Assembly (NCBI GenBank): GCA_947174575.1
Contig: CAMWJM010000100.1
Location: 1-5,414, forward strand
Source: an uncultured Alistipes sp.
GTDB lineage: Bacteria; Bacteroidota; Bacteroidia; Bacteroidales; Rikenellaceae
Length of the DNA: 5,414 nt
Direction: 5' to 3'
The notes beneath the pieces were generated by a model. That model was not told the DNA's origin. It saw nothing but the letters and a program-made list of their open reading frames with translations, and did not search any database. This document shows positions 1 through 5,154 of this stretch, piece by piece (within the stretch, counting starts at the first letter, position 1; each line of letters opens with the position of its first letter). The position numbers and the translations under genes were made by a program.

Positions 1-14
1 ACAGCGTTTATCGA

Positions 15-770
15 GTGCAATCCGCCGTGTTGAGCCAGATCATATCGCAGTACCTCCGCTCGCAGAAGCGGCTCGTCGTTCCGCAAATGGGGGCTTTCAT
101 CGTCAAAGACCCCGACCGGAGCGTGGTGTTTTCGGAGTTCCTGAAGCGCGACGACGGCGTCTTGCGCGGTTTGCTGCGTCAGAACGGCGTCGGCGACCTC
201 GAAGCCGCCGGCGAGATCGATCGCTTCGTCTTCGAGGTGCGGCATGCCCTGCAGCAGGGTGCCGAGTTTCCGCTCGAAGGGTTGGGCGTGCTGAAGCCCG
301 GGCCTAACGGCACGATCGCTTTCGTCTACGACCCGCATGTCGTGGCTTCGGTCTATGGGGCGCAGCCCCAGCAGCCGACCGACGACAAGGCGTCGGAGGT
401 GAAGACTGCGGATGAAAAGTCCGGACCGGTTCCGGCCGTTCGGAAAAAGTCGTCGGACAAGCTCAAGACGCTCTACGACGAACCGAGTCTGTTCGACGAC
501 GAGGTGCCGCCGCAGCGCATGTCGTTCCGGCCGCGGCGGCGTGCGCGTTCGGACGAGTACTACGGCAAGTTGTCGCGCCGTCCGGCCATTCAGCCTACGG
601 TCGTCGCTCCGCGCCGCAAGGATCATTTCCTGTGGATCGCGCTCGTCGCCACGGCTATAGCTTTGGCCGCCATAGCTTTCGGTCATTGGTGCGAAACCCG
701 CGACCGCGATACCCTGCCGCTGCGGCCCGTTTCCGAGGCCGAGTCGCCGTACAGTTTCGGCGGCTACTAA
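15..770 (+). CDS. HU-CCDC81-type HU-fold protein with one transmembrane helix (5' end uncertain)
   Basis: The first ~115 residues read like the HU-CCDC81 family of Bacteroidota: an IISQYLRSQKRLVVPQMGAF opening (residues 9-28), then a second HU-like half ending near VYDPHVV (104-110). A charged, low-complexity linker (about 116-202, with an RPRRRAR basic patch at 173-179) leads to one hydrophobic helix at about 204-224 and a short tail. Many relatives are longer and carry a C-terminal SPOR peptidoglycan-binding domain; none is visible here. The topology suggests a cytoplasmic HU part anchored in the inner membrane, but its ligand is unknown to me. The frame stays open to the window edge and contains no ATG: GTG at 15, GTG at 27 and TTG at 30 are all possible, and the true start may lie outside. 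The stop is 11 bases before the next gene, suggesting co-transcription. Family call fairly sure; exact role unknown. Confidence 0.75.
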   Translation: MQSAVLSQIISQYLRSQKRLVVPQMGAFIVKDPDRSVVFSEFLKRDDGVLRGLLRQNGVGDLEAAGEIDRFVFEVRHALQQGAEFPLEGLGVLKPGPNGTIAFVYDPHVVASVYGAQPQQPTDDKASEVKTADEKSGPVPAVRKKSSDKLKTLYDEPSLFDDEVPPQRMSFRPRRRARSDEYYGKLSRRPAIQPTVVAPRRKDHFLWIALVATAIALAAIAFGHWCETRDRDTLPLRPVSEAESPYSFGGY

Positions 771-781
771 TTGCGAATGTC

Positions 782-2029
782 ATGACAGAGATCACCACCG
801 TCAAACAGCGCTTCGGCATCATCGGCACCTCTCCGCTTCTGGATCGGGCGCTCGACGTGGCGTTGCGCGTGGCGCCCACCGACCTGACGGTGCTGGTCAC
901 CGGCGAGAGCGGCGTGGGCAAGGAGTTTTTTCCGCAGGTCATCCATGCTTTTTCGGCCCGCAAACACAATAAATATATCGCCGTCAACTGCGCCGCCATT
1001 CCCGAGGGTACGATCGACTCCGAGTTGTTCGGCCACGAGAAGGGGGCTTTCACGGGCGCCTTCGAGGCCCGCAAGGGCTATTTCGAGGAGGCCGACGGCG
1101 GCACGATCTTCCTCGACGAGGTGGCCGAGCTGCCGCTCTCGACCCAGGCGCGCCTGCTGCGCGTGCTGCAGACGGGCGAGTTCCTGCGCGTGGGTTCGTC
1201 GAAGGTGCAGAAGACCGATGTCCGCGTGGTCGCCGCCACGAACGTCGATTTGCCGCAGGCGATCGCTTCGGGCCGGTTCCGCGAAGATCTCTATTACCGT
1301 CTGGGCACCGTGCCCATCGTCGTGCCTGCGCTGCGCGAGCGACCCCAGGATATTCCGCTGCTGTTCCGCAAGTTCGCTTCCGACGTGGCCGTGCAGTACC
1401 GCATGCCGGCCGTCACGCTCGACGACGGGGCACGGCAGTTGCTCATGGACTACCATTGGCGGGGCAACATCCGCCAGCTGAAGAACGTGGCCGAGCAGAT
1501 TTCGGCCATCGAACAGTCGCGCGTGGTCACGGCCGAGATTCTGGGCCGCTATTTGCCCGAGCCGCATGCCGGGGCGCCCATGACTACAGGCGGCATGGCG
1601 CCCGACGATGCAATGTCGTCCGAGCGCGAGTTGCTCTACAAGGTGTTGTTCGACATGCGGGCCGACATCAACGACCTGAAACGCATGCTCGGCGAGTTGA
1701 TGCAGGGCGCGGGTCTGCACCGGCCCGCTGCGGGCGTCGACATCAAGGCGCTGCTGCCCTCGGCGGCTCAAAGCGCCTCCTATGCCGCCGCACCGGCGTC
1801 GGACGTGCCGGGCGGAGGCTATGCCCCCGTGTCGGTCTTCGCCGAGAGCGAGGACGTCACCGACGAGCCGGTGCGCGAGATGACCAAGGCCGACATGCAG
1901 CGCGAGCAGATCGTGCGGGCCTTGCAGCGCAACAACGGGCGGCGTCGCGAGGCGGCCCGCGAACTGTTCATGTCCGAGCGCACGTTGTATCGCAAGATCA
2001 AGGAGTTGGGCATAGAGGAAAATTCATAA
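782..2029 (+). CDS. Sigma-54-dependent transcriptional activator (AAA+ plus Fis-type HTH, no receiver domain)
   Basis: This 415-residue bacterial enhancer-binding protein should use ATP hydrolysis to open promoters held by sigma-54 RNA polymerase. Visible motifs are Walker A GESGVGKE (41-48), the sigma-54-contacting loop GAFTGA (88-93), Walker B GGTIFLDE (106-113), the RFREDLYYRL arginine-finger region (165-174) and a sensor II segment WRGNIRQLKN (226-235), usually WPGNVREL. The AAA+ domain begins almost at residue 10, so there is no receiver, GAF or PAS domain to sense a signal. A linker (about 260-365) holds a probable coiled coil, ELLYKVLFDMRADINDLKRM (282-301), and a Pro/Ala-rich stretch. 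The C-terminus (about 374-411) is a Fis-type helix-turn-helix ending SERTLYRKIKELGI. I chose ATG 782 because an upstream extension of the frame overlaps the preceding gene and shows no family similarity. Position in an envelope operon suggests, but does not prove, envelope targets. Confidence 0.93.
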   Translation: MTEITTVKQRFGIIGTSPLLDRALDVALRVAPTDLTVLVTGESGVGKEFFPQVIHAFSARKHNKYIAVNCAAIPEGTIDSELFGHEKGAFTGAFEARKGYFEEADGGTIFLDEVAELPLSTQARLLRVLQTGEFLRVGSSKVQKTDVRVVAATNVDLPQAIASGRFREDLYYRLGTVPIVVPALRERPQDIPLLFRKFASDVAVQYRMPAVTLDDGARQLLMDYHWRGNIRQLKNVAEQISAIEQSRVVTAEILGRYLPEPHAGAPMTTGGMAPDDAMSSERELLYKVLFDMRADINDLKRMLGELMQGAGLHRPAAGVDIKALLPSAAQSASYAAAPASDVPGGGYAPVSVFAESEDVTDEPVREMTKADMQREQIVRALQRNNGRRREAARELFMSERTLYRKIKELGIEENS

Positions 2030-2049
2030 TTCACAATTCATAGTTCACC
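2022..2049 (+). repeat. Heptamer tandem repeat (ATTCATA-type, four units)
   Basis: Four consecutive 7-base units occupy the gap before lptE: ATTCATA, ATTCACA, ATTCATA and a diverged GTTCACC. The first unit contains the TAA stop of the activator gene, and the last ends one base before the lptE TTG start. The stretch is AT-rich in a GC-rich setting, so it may help keep the lptE start unstructured. That role is inference. From memory, similar ATTCAYA heptamers are frequent between genes in Bacteroidota. Confidence 0.7.
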
Positions 2050-2050
2050 G

Positions 2051-2569
2051 TTGAAAGGATTCCGAATCATATGCGCCGTCGCGCTGCTTGCCGCTTTGAG
2101 CGGTTGCGGCGTATCGATCAAATATTCGCTTTCGGGCGCATCGATTCCCGCCGACGCCCGGACATTCTCCGTGGCCTATTTCCCCAACAATGCCACCATG
2201 GTGTCGCCCATTTTGAGTTCCACGCTCACCGATGCCTTGGTCGACATGTTTTCGCGCCGCACGCGGTTGATGCAGGTCGACGAGGGCGGCGACTTCGCGT
2301 TCGAGGGCGAAATCGTCAACTACACTTCGACCACCGCTTCGGTGTCGAGCGACGACTACGCCCTGCTCAACCGTCTGACGATCACCGTGCGCGTGCGCTT
2401 CACCAATGCGCTCGACGAGTCGCAGTCGTGGCCCGGGGGCCGCACGTTCACCGCCTACGAGGATTACGATTCGTCGCTGCTGCTGACCGAGGTCGAGGGC
2501 GATCTGATCCCGCAGATCGTCGACAAGCTGGTGACCGACATCTTCATGGCTTCGGCCTCCAACTGGTAA
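2051..2569 (+). CDS. lptE: LPS-assembly lipoprotein LptE, TTG start
   Basis: The 172-residue product begins with a lipoprotein signal: a basic N-terminus, a hydrophobic core and lipobox LSGC with Cys19 as the predicted lipidated residue. The mature part shows the pattern of Bacteroidota LptE: a KYSLSGASI strand, the AYFPNNATMVSPILSSTLTD segment (47-66), then MFSRRTRLMQV, FEGEIVNY, the ITVRVRFTNALD strand and a terminal IFMASASNW. In better-studied bacteria LptE plugs and stabilises the LptD barrel, which places lipopolysaccharide in the outer leaflet of the outer membrane. The start must be TTG at 2051: the frame carries no ATG or GTG between the upstream in-frame stop at 2027-2029 and the signal peptide, and an ATG at 2071 is in another frame. 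It lies 21 bases after the activator and 11 bases before the next gene. Confidence 0.88.
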   Translation: MKGFRIICAVALLAALSGCGVSIKYSLSGASIPADARTFSVAYFPNNATMVSPILSSTLTDALVDMFSRRTRLMQVDEGGDFAFEGEIVNYTSTTASVSSDDYALLNRLTITVRVRFTNALDESQSWPGGRTFTAYEDYDSSLLLTEVEGDLIPQIVDKLVTDIFMASASNW

Positions 2570-2580
2570 ACTTCGGTTTT

Positions 2581-3288
2581 ATGGACAATACTCGTTCGAT
2601 AGCGCCTTTCGTCGATCCCGAAGCCGCCGCGCGGCTTTCCGCCCGCGAGGCGGACGCATGGGTCGTCCGCTGCAAGTGGTTCGTTCCGGCGCGGGTCGTG
2701 CGGCAGATGCGGGTGGGCAAAGCCGATCCGCAACTCGCGCTCATGGCGCCGTGGCGTGCGCAAAGCAGCCTGTTGCAGCGTCCGATCGACATCGCCGCAT
2801 TGACCGGAGCGCAGGAACCCGCGCCGCGCATCGCTCCTGCGGGCATGGCCGCGATCAGGGCCGAAATGTCGCCCGAACCGCAGTTCGAAATCGTGGCCGA
2901 AATCCCTGCCGACCCCTCTGCCGCTCCCGCTCCCGAGGGGCCTTTCGAGATCGTGGCCGAGATACCTGCCGAGCCGGTTTCGGAAGCCGCACCCCGACGC
3001 TCTTTCGAGGTCGTCGCCGAAGTTTCGGCCGACGAGCTGATCGATCGTTTTCTCAACGAGAAGGATCTGCGCATCGTGGCCCAGGAGGGCGAACCCGAGT
3101 GCGAGGTGCGCACGCGGCCCGAGCTGGATGCTGCCGACGAGGTGGTTTCCGAGCAGCTGGCTTCGATCTATCTGGCCCAGGGGTTGACCGAACAGGCCGC
3201 GGAGATTTATCGTAAATTAAGTTTGCTAAATCCCGAAAAAAGTATTTACTTTGCCGAACTTATCCGTCGGATCGAAAACAATAATTAA
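2581..3288 (+). CDS. TPR-tail protein with 20-residue tandem repeats (function unknown)
   Basis: This 235-residue protein has no signal peptide or membrane segment, so it is probably cytoplasmic. Residues 1-100 show no family I recognise. Residues 101-160 are three imperfect 20-residue repeats, each opening with FE(I/V)VAE(I/V) and followed by a Pro/Ala/Glu-rich spacer. The third merges into DELIDRFLNEKDLRIV (151-166). The C-terminal part (about 186-232), with SEQLASIYLAQGLTEQAAEI (190-209) followed by YRKLSLLNPEKSIYFAELI, looks like one TPR unit plus a capping helix. From memory, short proteins with the same FLxxxxxRI and TPR ends sit between lptE and secG in other Bacteroidota, where they are annotated only as hypothetical or TPR proteins; the repeat block here is an addition to that plan. 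The gene starts 11 bases after lptE and ends 12 bases before secG. A longer reading of the same frame begins inside lptE and is not credible. Confidence 0.85.
   Translation: MDNTRSIAPFVDPEAAARLSAREADAWVVRCKWFVPARVVRQMRVGKADPQLALMAPWRAQSSLLQRPIDIAALTGAQEPAPRIAPAGMAAIRAEMSPEPQFEIVAEIPADPSAAPAPEGPFEIVAEIPAEPVSEAAPRRSFEVVAEVSADELIDRFLNEKDLRIVAQEGEPECEVRTRPELDAADEVVSEQLASIYLAQGLTEQAAEIYRKLSLLNPEKSIYFAELIRRIENNN
2881..3060 (+). repeat. Three 60-bp in-frame repeats coding FE(I/V)VAE(I/V) units
   Basis: The units lie at 2881-2940, 2941-3000 and 3001-3060 with an exact 20-codon period. The nine-codon core is identical in protein between units 1 and 2 (FEIVAEIPA) but differs at three third-codon positions. 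Unit 3 is changed to FEVVAEVSA. Conserved protein with drifted DNA points to an old duplication kept at the protein level, not a fresh slippage product. Confidence 0.85.
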
Positions 3289-3300
3289 AATTCAACGAAT

Positions 3301-3639
3301 ATGTTATACACGATTTGCATTATTCTGATCCTCCTCGCGAGCATCCTGGTGATCCTCGCCGTGCTGGTGCAGAATCCCAAGAGCGGCATGGCCGCCAACT
3401 TCGGTGCGTCGAATCAGGTGATGGGCGTGCGCGAGACGACGAATTTCCTGGAGAAGTTCACCTGGACGATGGCCATCGCCATCGTGGTGTTGAGTCTCGT
3501 CGCCACGCTGGCCATGGACAAGGGCCGTGTTTCGGAGAGCAACATGGAGATCGCGAAAGACGCCCAGGCGCTGCAGGAGCATGTGCTGGATTCCGAGCTG
3601 CCCGCCATGCCGCAGGCCGATCTGCCGGATGCCGAATAA
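3301..3639 (+). CDS. secG: Preprotein translocase subunit SecG
   Basis: SecG is the small accessory subunit of the SecYEG channel in the inner membrane and helps SecA-driven export. The 112-residue product has the expected two membrane helices (about 2-23 and 54-72). The conserved cytoplasmic loop between them begins QNPKSG (24-29) and continues through AANFGASNQVMGVRETTNFLEKFTW, with the usual glycine, asparagine and FLEK features. A polar, Glu/Asp/Pro-containing tail of about 40 residues follows, as is common in Bacteroidota SecG. The ATG comes 12 bases after the preceding stop, in an AT-rich stretch without a Shine-Dalgarno sequence. It is the last gene of the operon and is followed by a strong terminator. 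Placement with lptE fits an export and envelope theme. Confidence 0.93.
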   Translation: MLYTICIILILLASILVILAVLVQNPKSGMAANFGASNQVMGVRETTNFLEKFTWTMAIAIVVLSLVATLAMDKGRVSESNMEIAKDAQALQEHVLDSELPAMPQADLPDAE

Positions 3640-3658
3640 TCTATAAACGAGATGATCG

Positions 3659-3689
3659 AAAGCCGCGACTCGACGTTGCGGCTTTTTTT
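3659..3689 (+). terminator. Intrinsic terminator of the secG operon
   Basis: AAAGCCGC at 3659-3666 pairs with GCGGCTTT at 3678-3685. Inside this, G3667-T3677 (wobble), A3668-T3676 and C3669-G3675 extend the stem to 11 bp around a five-base TCGAC loop. The T-run covers 3683-3689. On the other strand the same stem is followed by only TTT then CGATC, so it may stop ruvA transcripts less well. Confidence 0.92.
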
Positions 3690-4263
3690 ATAGCTCTTTG
3701 AGTGCCATGCGCACCAGTTCTTCGGTCGTGGCGGCGGGCGAGTTGCGGAGCACGGCGCGCAGCGCTTTGTCGGCCGCTGCCTTGCCGAAGCCCAGCATCG
3801 TCAGGGCCGCCAGCGCCTCGTCGGCCCGGGAGTCGTCCGTGGCGACGACACCCTCGCTGCCCAGTCCCGTCAGTTTGCCGCTCAACTCCACGATGATCTT
3901 CTGGGCCGTTTTCAGCCCCAGACCTTTCACATTCTTCAGCAACACCGCGTTGCCTGCCGAGATAATGCCCTGCAGTTCGCTCGGCGAGTAGGTCGACAGA
4001 ATCGTGCGGGCCGTGTTGCCGCCCACGCCCGATACGCCCAGCAGCAACCGGAACAACTCGCGCTCGACCCGCGTAGCAAATCCGTAGAGCAGCTGCGCAT
4101 CCTCGCGCACGATGTGGTGCACGAAGAGCTTCGCCTGCTCGGCATGCTCGATGGCCGAGTAGGTTTCGAGCGAGATGTTGAGGTAGTAGCCCACGCCCGC
4201 CGCGTCGAGCACGGCATAGGTCGGGGTCAGTTCGGCTACGGTGCCGTGGATATATTCGTACAT
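3688..4263 (-). CDS. ruvA: Holliday junction branch-migration subunit RuvA
   Basis: RuvA binds four-way DNA junctions as a tetramer and loads the RuvB motor in recombinational repair. The 191-residue product starts with the family's OB-fold opening MYEYIHGTVAELTPTYAVLD (1-20) and continues GVGYYLNIS. Two helix-hairpin-helix motifs follow at about 76-88 (GVSGVGGNTARTI) and 111-127 (NVKGLGLKTAQKIIVEL). A flexible acidic linker (about 133-146) leads to the small RuvB-binding domain III (147-191: ADEALAALTMLGFGKAAADK, ending MALKEL). Length is close to the roughly 200 residues usual in the family, so the gene appears intact. The ATG (4261-4263 on the + strand) is followed directly by the canonical N-terminus. 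It converges on secG with 48 bases between the stops, and diverges from the OmpH-like gene. Confidence 0.96.
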   Translation of the reverse strand: MYEYIHGTVAELTPTYAVLDAAGVGYYLNISLETYSAIEHAEQAKLFVHHIVREDAQLLYGFATRVERELFRLLLGVSGVGGNTARTILSTYSPSELQGIISAGNAVLLKNVKGLGLKTAQKIIVELSGKLTGLGSEGVVATDDSRADEALAALTMLGFGKAAADKALRAVLRNSPAATTEELVRMALKEL

Positions 4264-4289
4264 GCGGTTAAAATTTGCGGTCTGCCGGG

Positions 4290-4297
4290 CAAAAATA
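4290..4297 (-). promoter_or_regulatory. Predicted -7 box of the ruvA promoter (TATTTTTG)
   Basis: Read on the minus strand the bases are TATTTTTG, a full match to the Bacteroidota TAnnTTTG element. Transcription would begin near 4286 and give a leader of roughly 23 bases before the ruvA ATG. I see no convincing TTG-type -33 element at the expected distance. Confidence 0.6.
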
Positions 4298-4309
4298 AAG
4301 ATTTTTTCT

Positions 4310-4317
4310 TACCTTTG
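4310..4317 (+). promoter_or_regulatory. Predicted -7 box of the OmpH-like gene promoter (TACCTTTG)
   Basis: TACCTTTG matches TAnnTTTG exactly and lies 43 bases before the ATG at 4361, implying a leader of about 40 bases. No clear TTG-type -33 element is found about 19-21 bases upstream; that position falls on the minus-strand ruvA box. Confidence 0.65.
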
Positions 4318-4360
4318 CGTTTCGAGCAGGAAATAATTCACTAAAAACAGAAATACCGAT

Positions 4361-4945
4361 ATGAAGAAATTGCTTTTCATGGCATGGGCCGTCGCTGTCG
4401 CTATGACGGCTTGCGGCACGCAGGAGAAACCCGCGGCACCTGTCCCGGAGGGCGACGTGGCCCGGATCGGCGCGAGCGATATCGCCTATGTGCAGGTCGA
4501 GGCGGTGTTGGCCGAGAGCGACCTCTATAAAAGCGAGGGCGTAGCGCTTCAGGAGAAGACCCAGAAAGCGCAGAACAGCTGGGCGCAGCGCGAGAAGAAC
4601 CTCCAGGCCGAAGCCGCCAAGCTGCAGGAGAAGTACCAGAAAGGCTTGATTACGACCAGCGATGCGCAGGCCCAGCAGGAGAGCATCCAGAAGCGGGTGG
4701 CCGCCTACCAGAATTCGGCCCAGAAAGAGGCGCAGGCCCTCGAAGAGGAGAATTTCGTATTCTCCAACCGTGCGCAAGACCTCTTGCAGCGTGCCGTGGA
4801 CGAGATCAACGCCGACGGCAAATACAAACTCATCATCAACGCCTCGGCGCTGATCGATGCCGATACGACGCTCAACATCACGCCGGCCGTCCTGGCCAAG
4901 GTCAACGAGCTGTATGCCGCCGACAAGAAAGAGAAGAAAAAGTAG
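4361..4945 (+). CDS. OmpH/Skp-family periplasmic chaperone-like lipoprotein
   Basis: The 194-residue product begins with a lipoprotein signal: MKK, a hydrophobic run and lipobox MTAC with Cys18 as the predicted acylated residue. A Pro/Ala linker follows. The mature part has the Skp/OmpH plan: a short strand IAYVQVEAVL (41-50), a long Gln/Glu/Lys/Ala-rich helical hairpin (about 55-148, coiled-coil-like, with a turn near KGLITTSDAQ at 94-103), and a returning strand YKLIINASALIDAD (155-168) followed by NITPAVLAKVNEL. Skp proteins hold unfolded outer-membrane proteins as they cross the periplasm. The lysine-rich tail (189-194) is a local feature. Skp in Proteobacteria is soluble, whereas the lipobox here implies membrane anchoring. 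It appears to be transcribed alone, from its own promoter to the hairpin at 4989. Confidence 0.88.
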   Translation: MKKLLFMAWAVAVAMTACGTQEKPAAPVPEGDVARIGASDIAYVQVEAVLAESDLYKSEGVALQEKTQKAQNSWAQREKNLQAEAAKLQEKYQKGLITTSDAQAQQESIQKRVAAYQNSAQKEAQALEEENFVFSNRAQDLLQRAVDEINADGKYKLIINASALIDADTTLNITPAVLAKVNELYAADKKEKKK

Positions 4946-4988
4946 CATCCGCTCCACGATATATCCGCATCGCGGAGCTTATCCGAAC

Positions 4989-5021
4989 GTAACGCGCTGC
5001 CCGCACAAGGCGGCGCGTTAC
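4989..5021 (+). terminator. Hairpin, probable terminator after the OmpH-like gene
   Basis: GTAACGCGC at 4989-4997 pairs with GCGCGTTAC at 5013-5021. T4998-G5012 (wobble), G4999-C5011, C5000-G5010 and C5001-G5009 extend it to a 13-bp stem with a seven-base loop. What follows is AT-rich (TATTTATAATACTT) rather than a clean T-run, so termination is likely but not certain. It begins 44 bases after the stop codon. Confidence 0.65.
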
Positions 5022-5035
5022 TATTTATAATACTT

Positions 5036-5052
5036 CGCAAAATCTCTTTGCG
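5036..5052. other. Small palindrome, 6-bp arms
   Basis: CGCAAA (5036-5041) and TTTGCG (5047-5052) form an inverted repeat around a five-base spacer. It lies between the probable ompH-like terminator and the GC-rich hairpins. It could be a short RNA hairpin or an operator-like site; nothing in the sequence decides between them. Confidence 0.4.
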
Positions 5053-5068
5053 TCCGAGTCGCTGTGTT

Positions 5069-5101
5069 TGCCGCCGCAGCCTGCGGGGCACGCGTTTTTT
5101 T
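5069..5101 (+). terminator. Weak candidate terminator: GC-rich hairpin then seven Ts
   Basis: TGCC (5069-5072) pairs with GGCA (5087-5090), and CCGCA (5074-5078) with TGCGG (5082-5086), leaving G5073 as a bulge and a three-base GCC loop. Seven Ts occupy 5095-5101, but CGCG separates them from the stem, so the arrangement is not canonical. It could act as a back-up stop for readthrough past 5021. Confidence 0.35.
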
Positions 5102-5134
5102 GCGGGCCTCCGTCGGGGGAGGCGGCGGCCCGCA
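5101..5134. other. Very GC-rich stem-loop before the repeat array
   Basis: TGCGGGCC (5101-5108) pairs with GGCCCGCA (5127-5134). Within it TCC (5109-5111) can pair with GGA (5118-5120), leaving a GGCGGC bulge on one side. No T-run follows the stem on the + strand, and on the - strand it is followed by As, so it is not an intrinsic terminator. Function is unknown. Confidence 0.55.
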
Positions 5135-5154
5135 TGGCTCGAAAGCCGATACAT

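Noticed and set aside
658..665. TAGCTTTG, a TAnnTTTG match inside the HU-family gene
   Set aside because: It lies in codons for the membrane helix (Ile-Ala-Leu-Ala-Ala), has no suitable -33 element, and such a motif is expected by chance a few times in a window this size.
632..781. Upstream extension of the activator frame to 632
   Set aside because: It overlaps the end of the HU-family gene and its translation is Arg-rich. ATG 782 gives a normal AAA+ N-terminus.
767..1771. Long 334-codon - strand frame opposite the activator gene
   Set aside because: It is a shadow of the GC-rich codon pattern. The + strand product has every AAA+ motif, while the - strand product is His/Arg/Gly-rich with no family resemblance.
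2071..2580. Upstream in-frame extension of the TPR-tail gene from ATG 2071
   Set aside because: It would overlap almost all of lptE, and the extra residues are Arg-rich shadow sequence. ATG 2581, just after the lptE stop, is the natural start.
4268..4957. 229-codon - strand frame opposite the OmpH-like gene
   Set aside because: The + strand reading gives a signal peptide, lipobox and Skp-like plan. The antisense frame also crosses the divergent promoter region.
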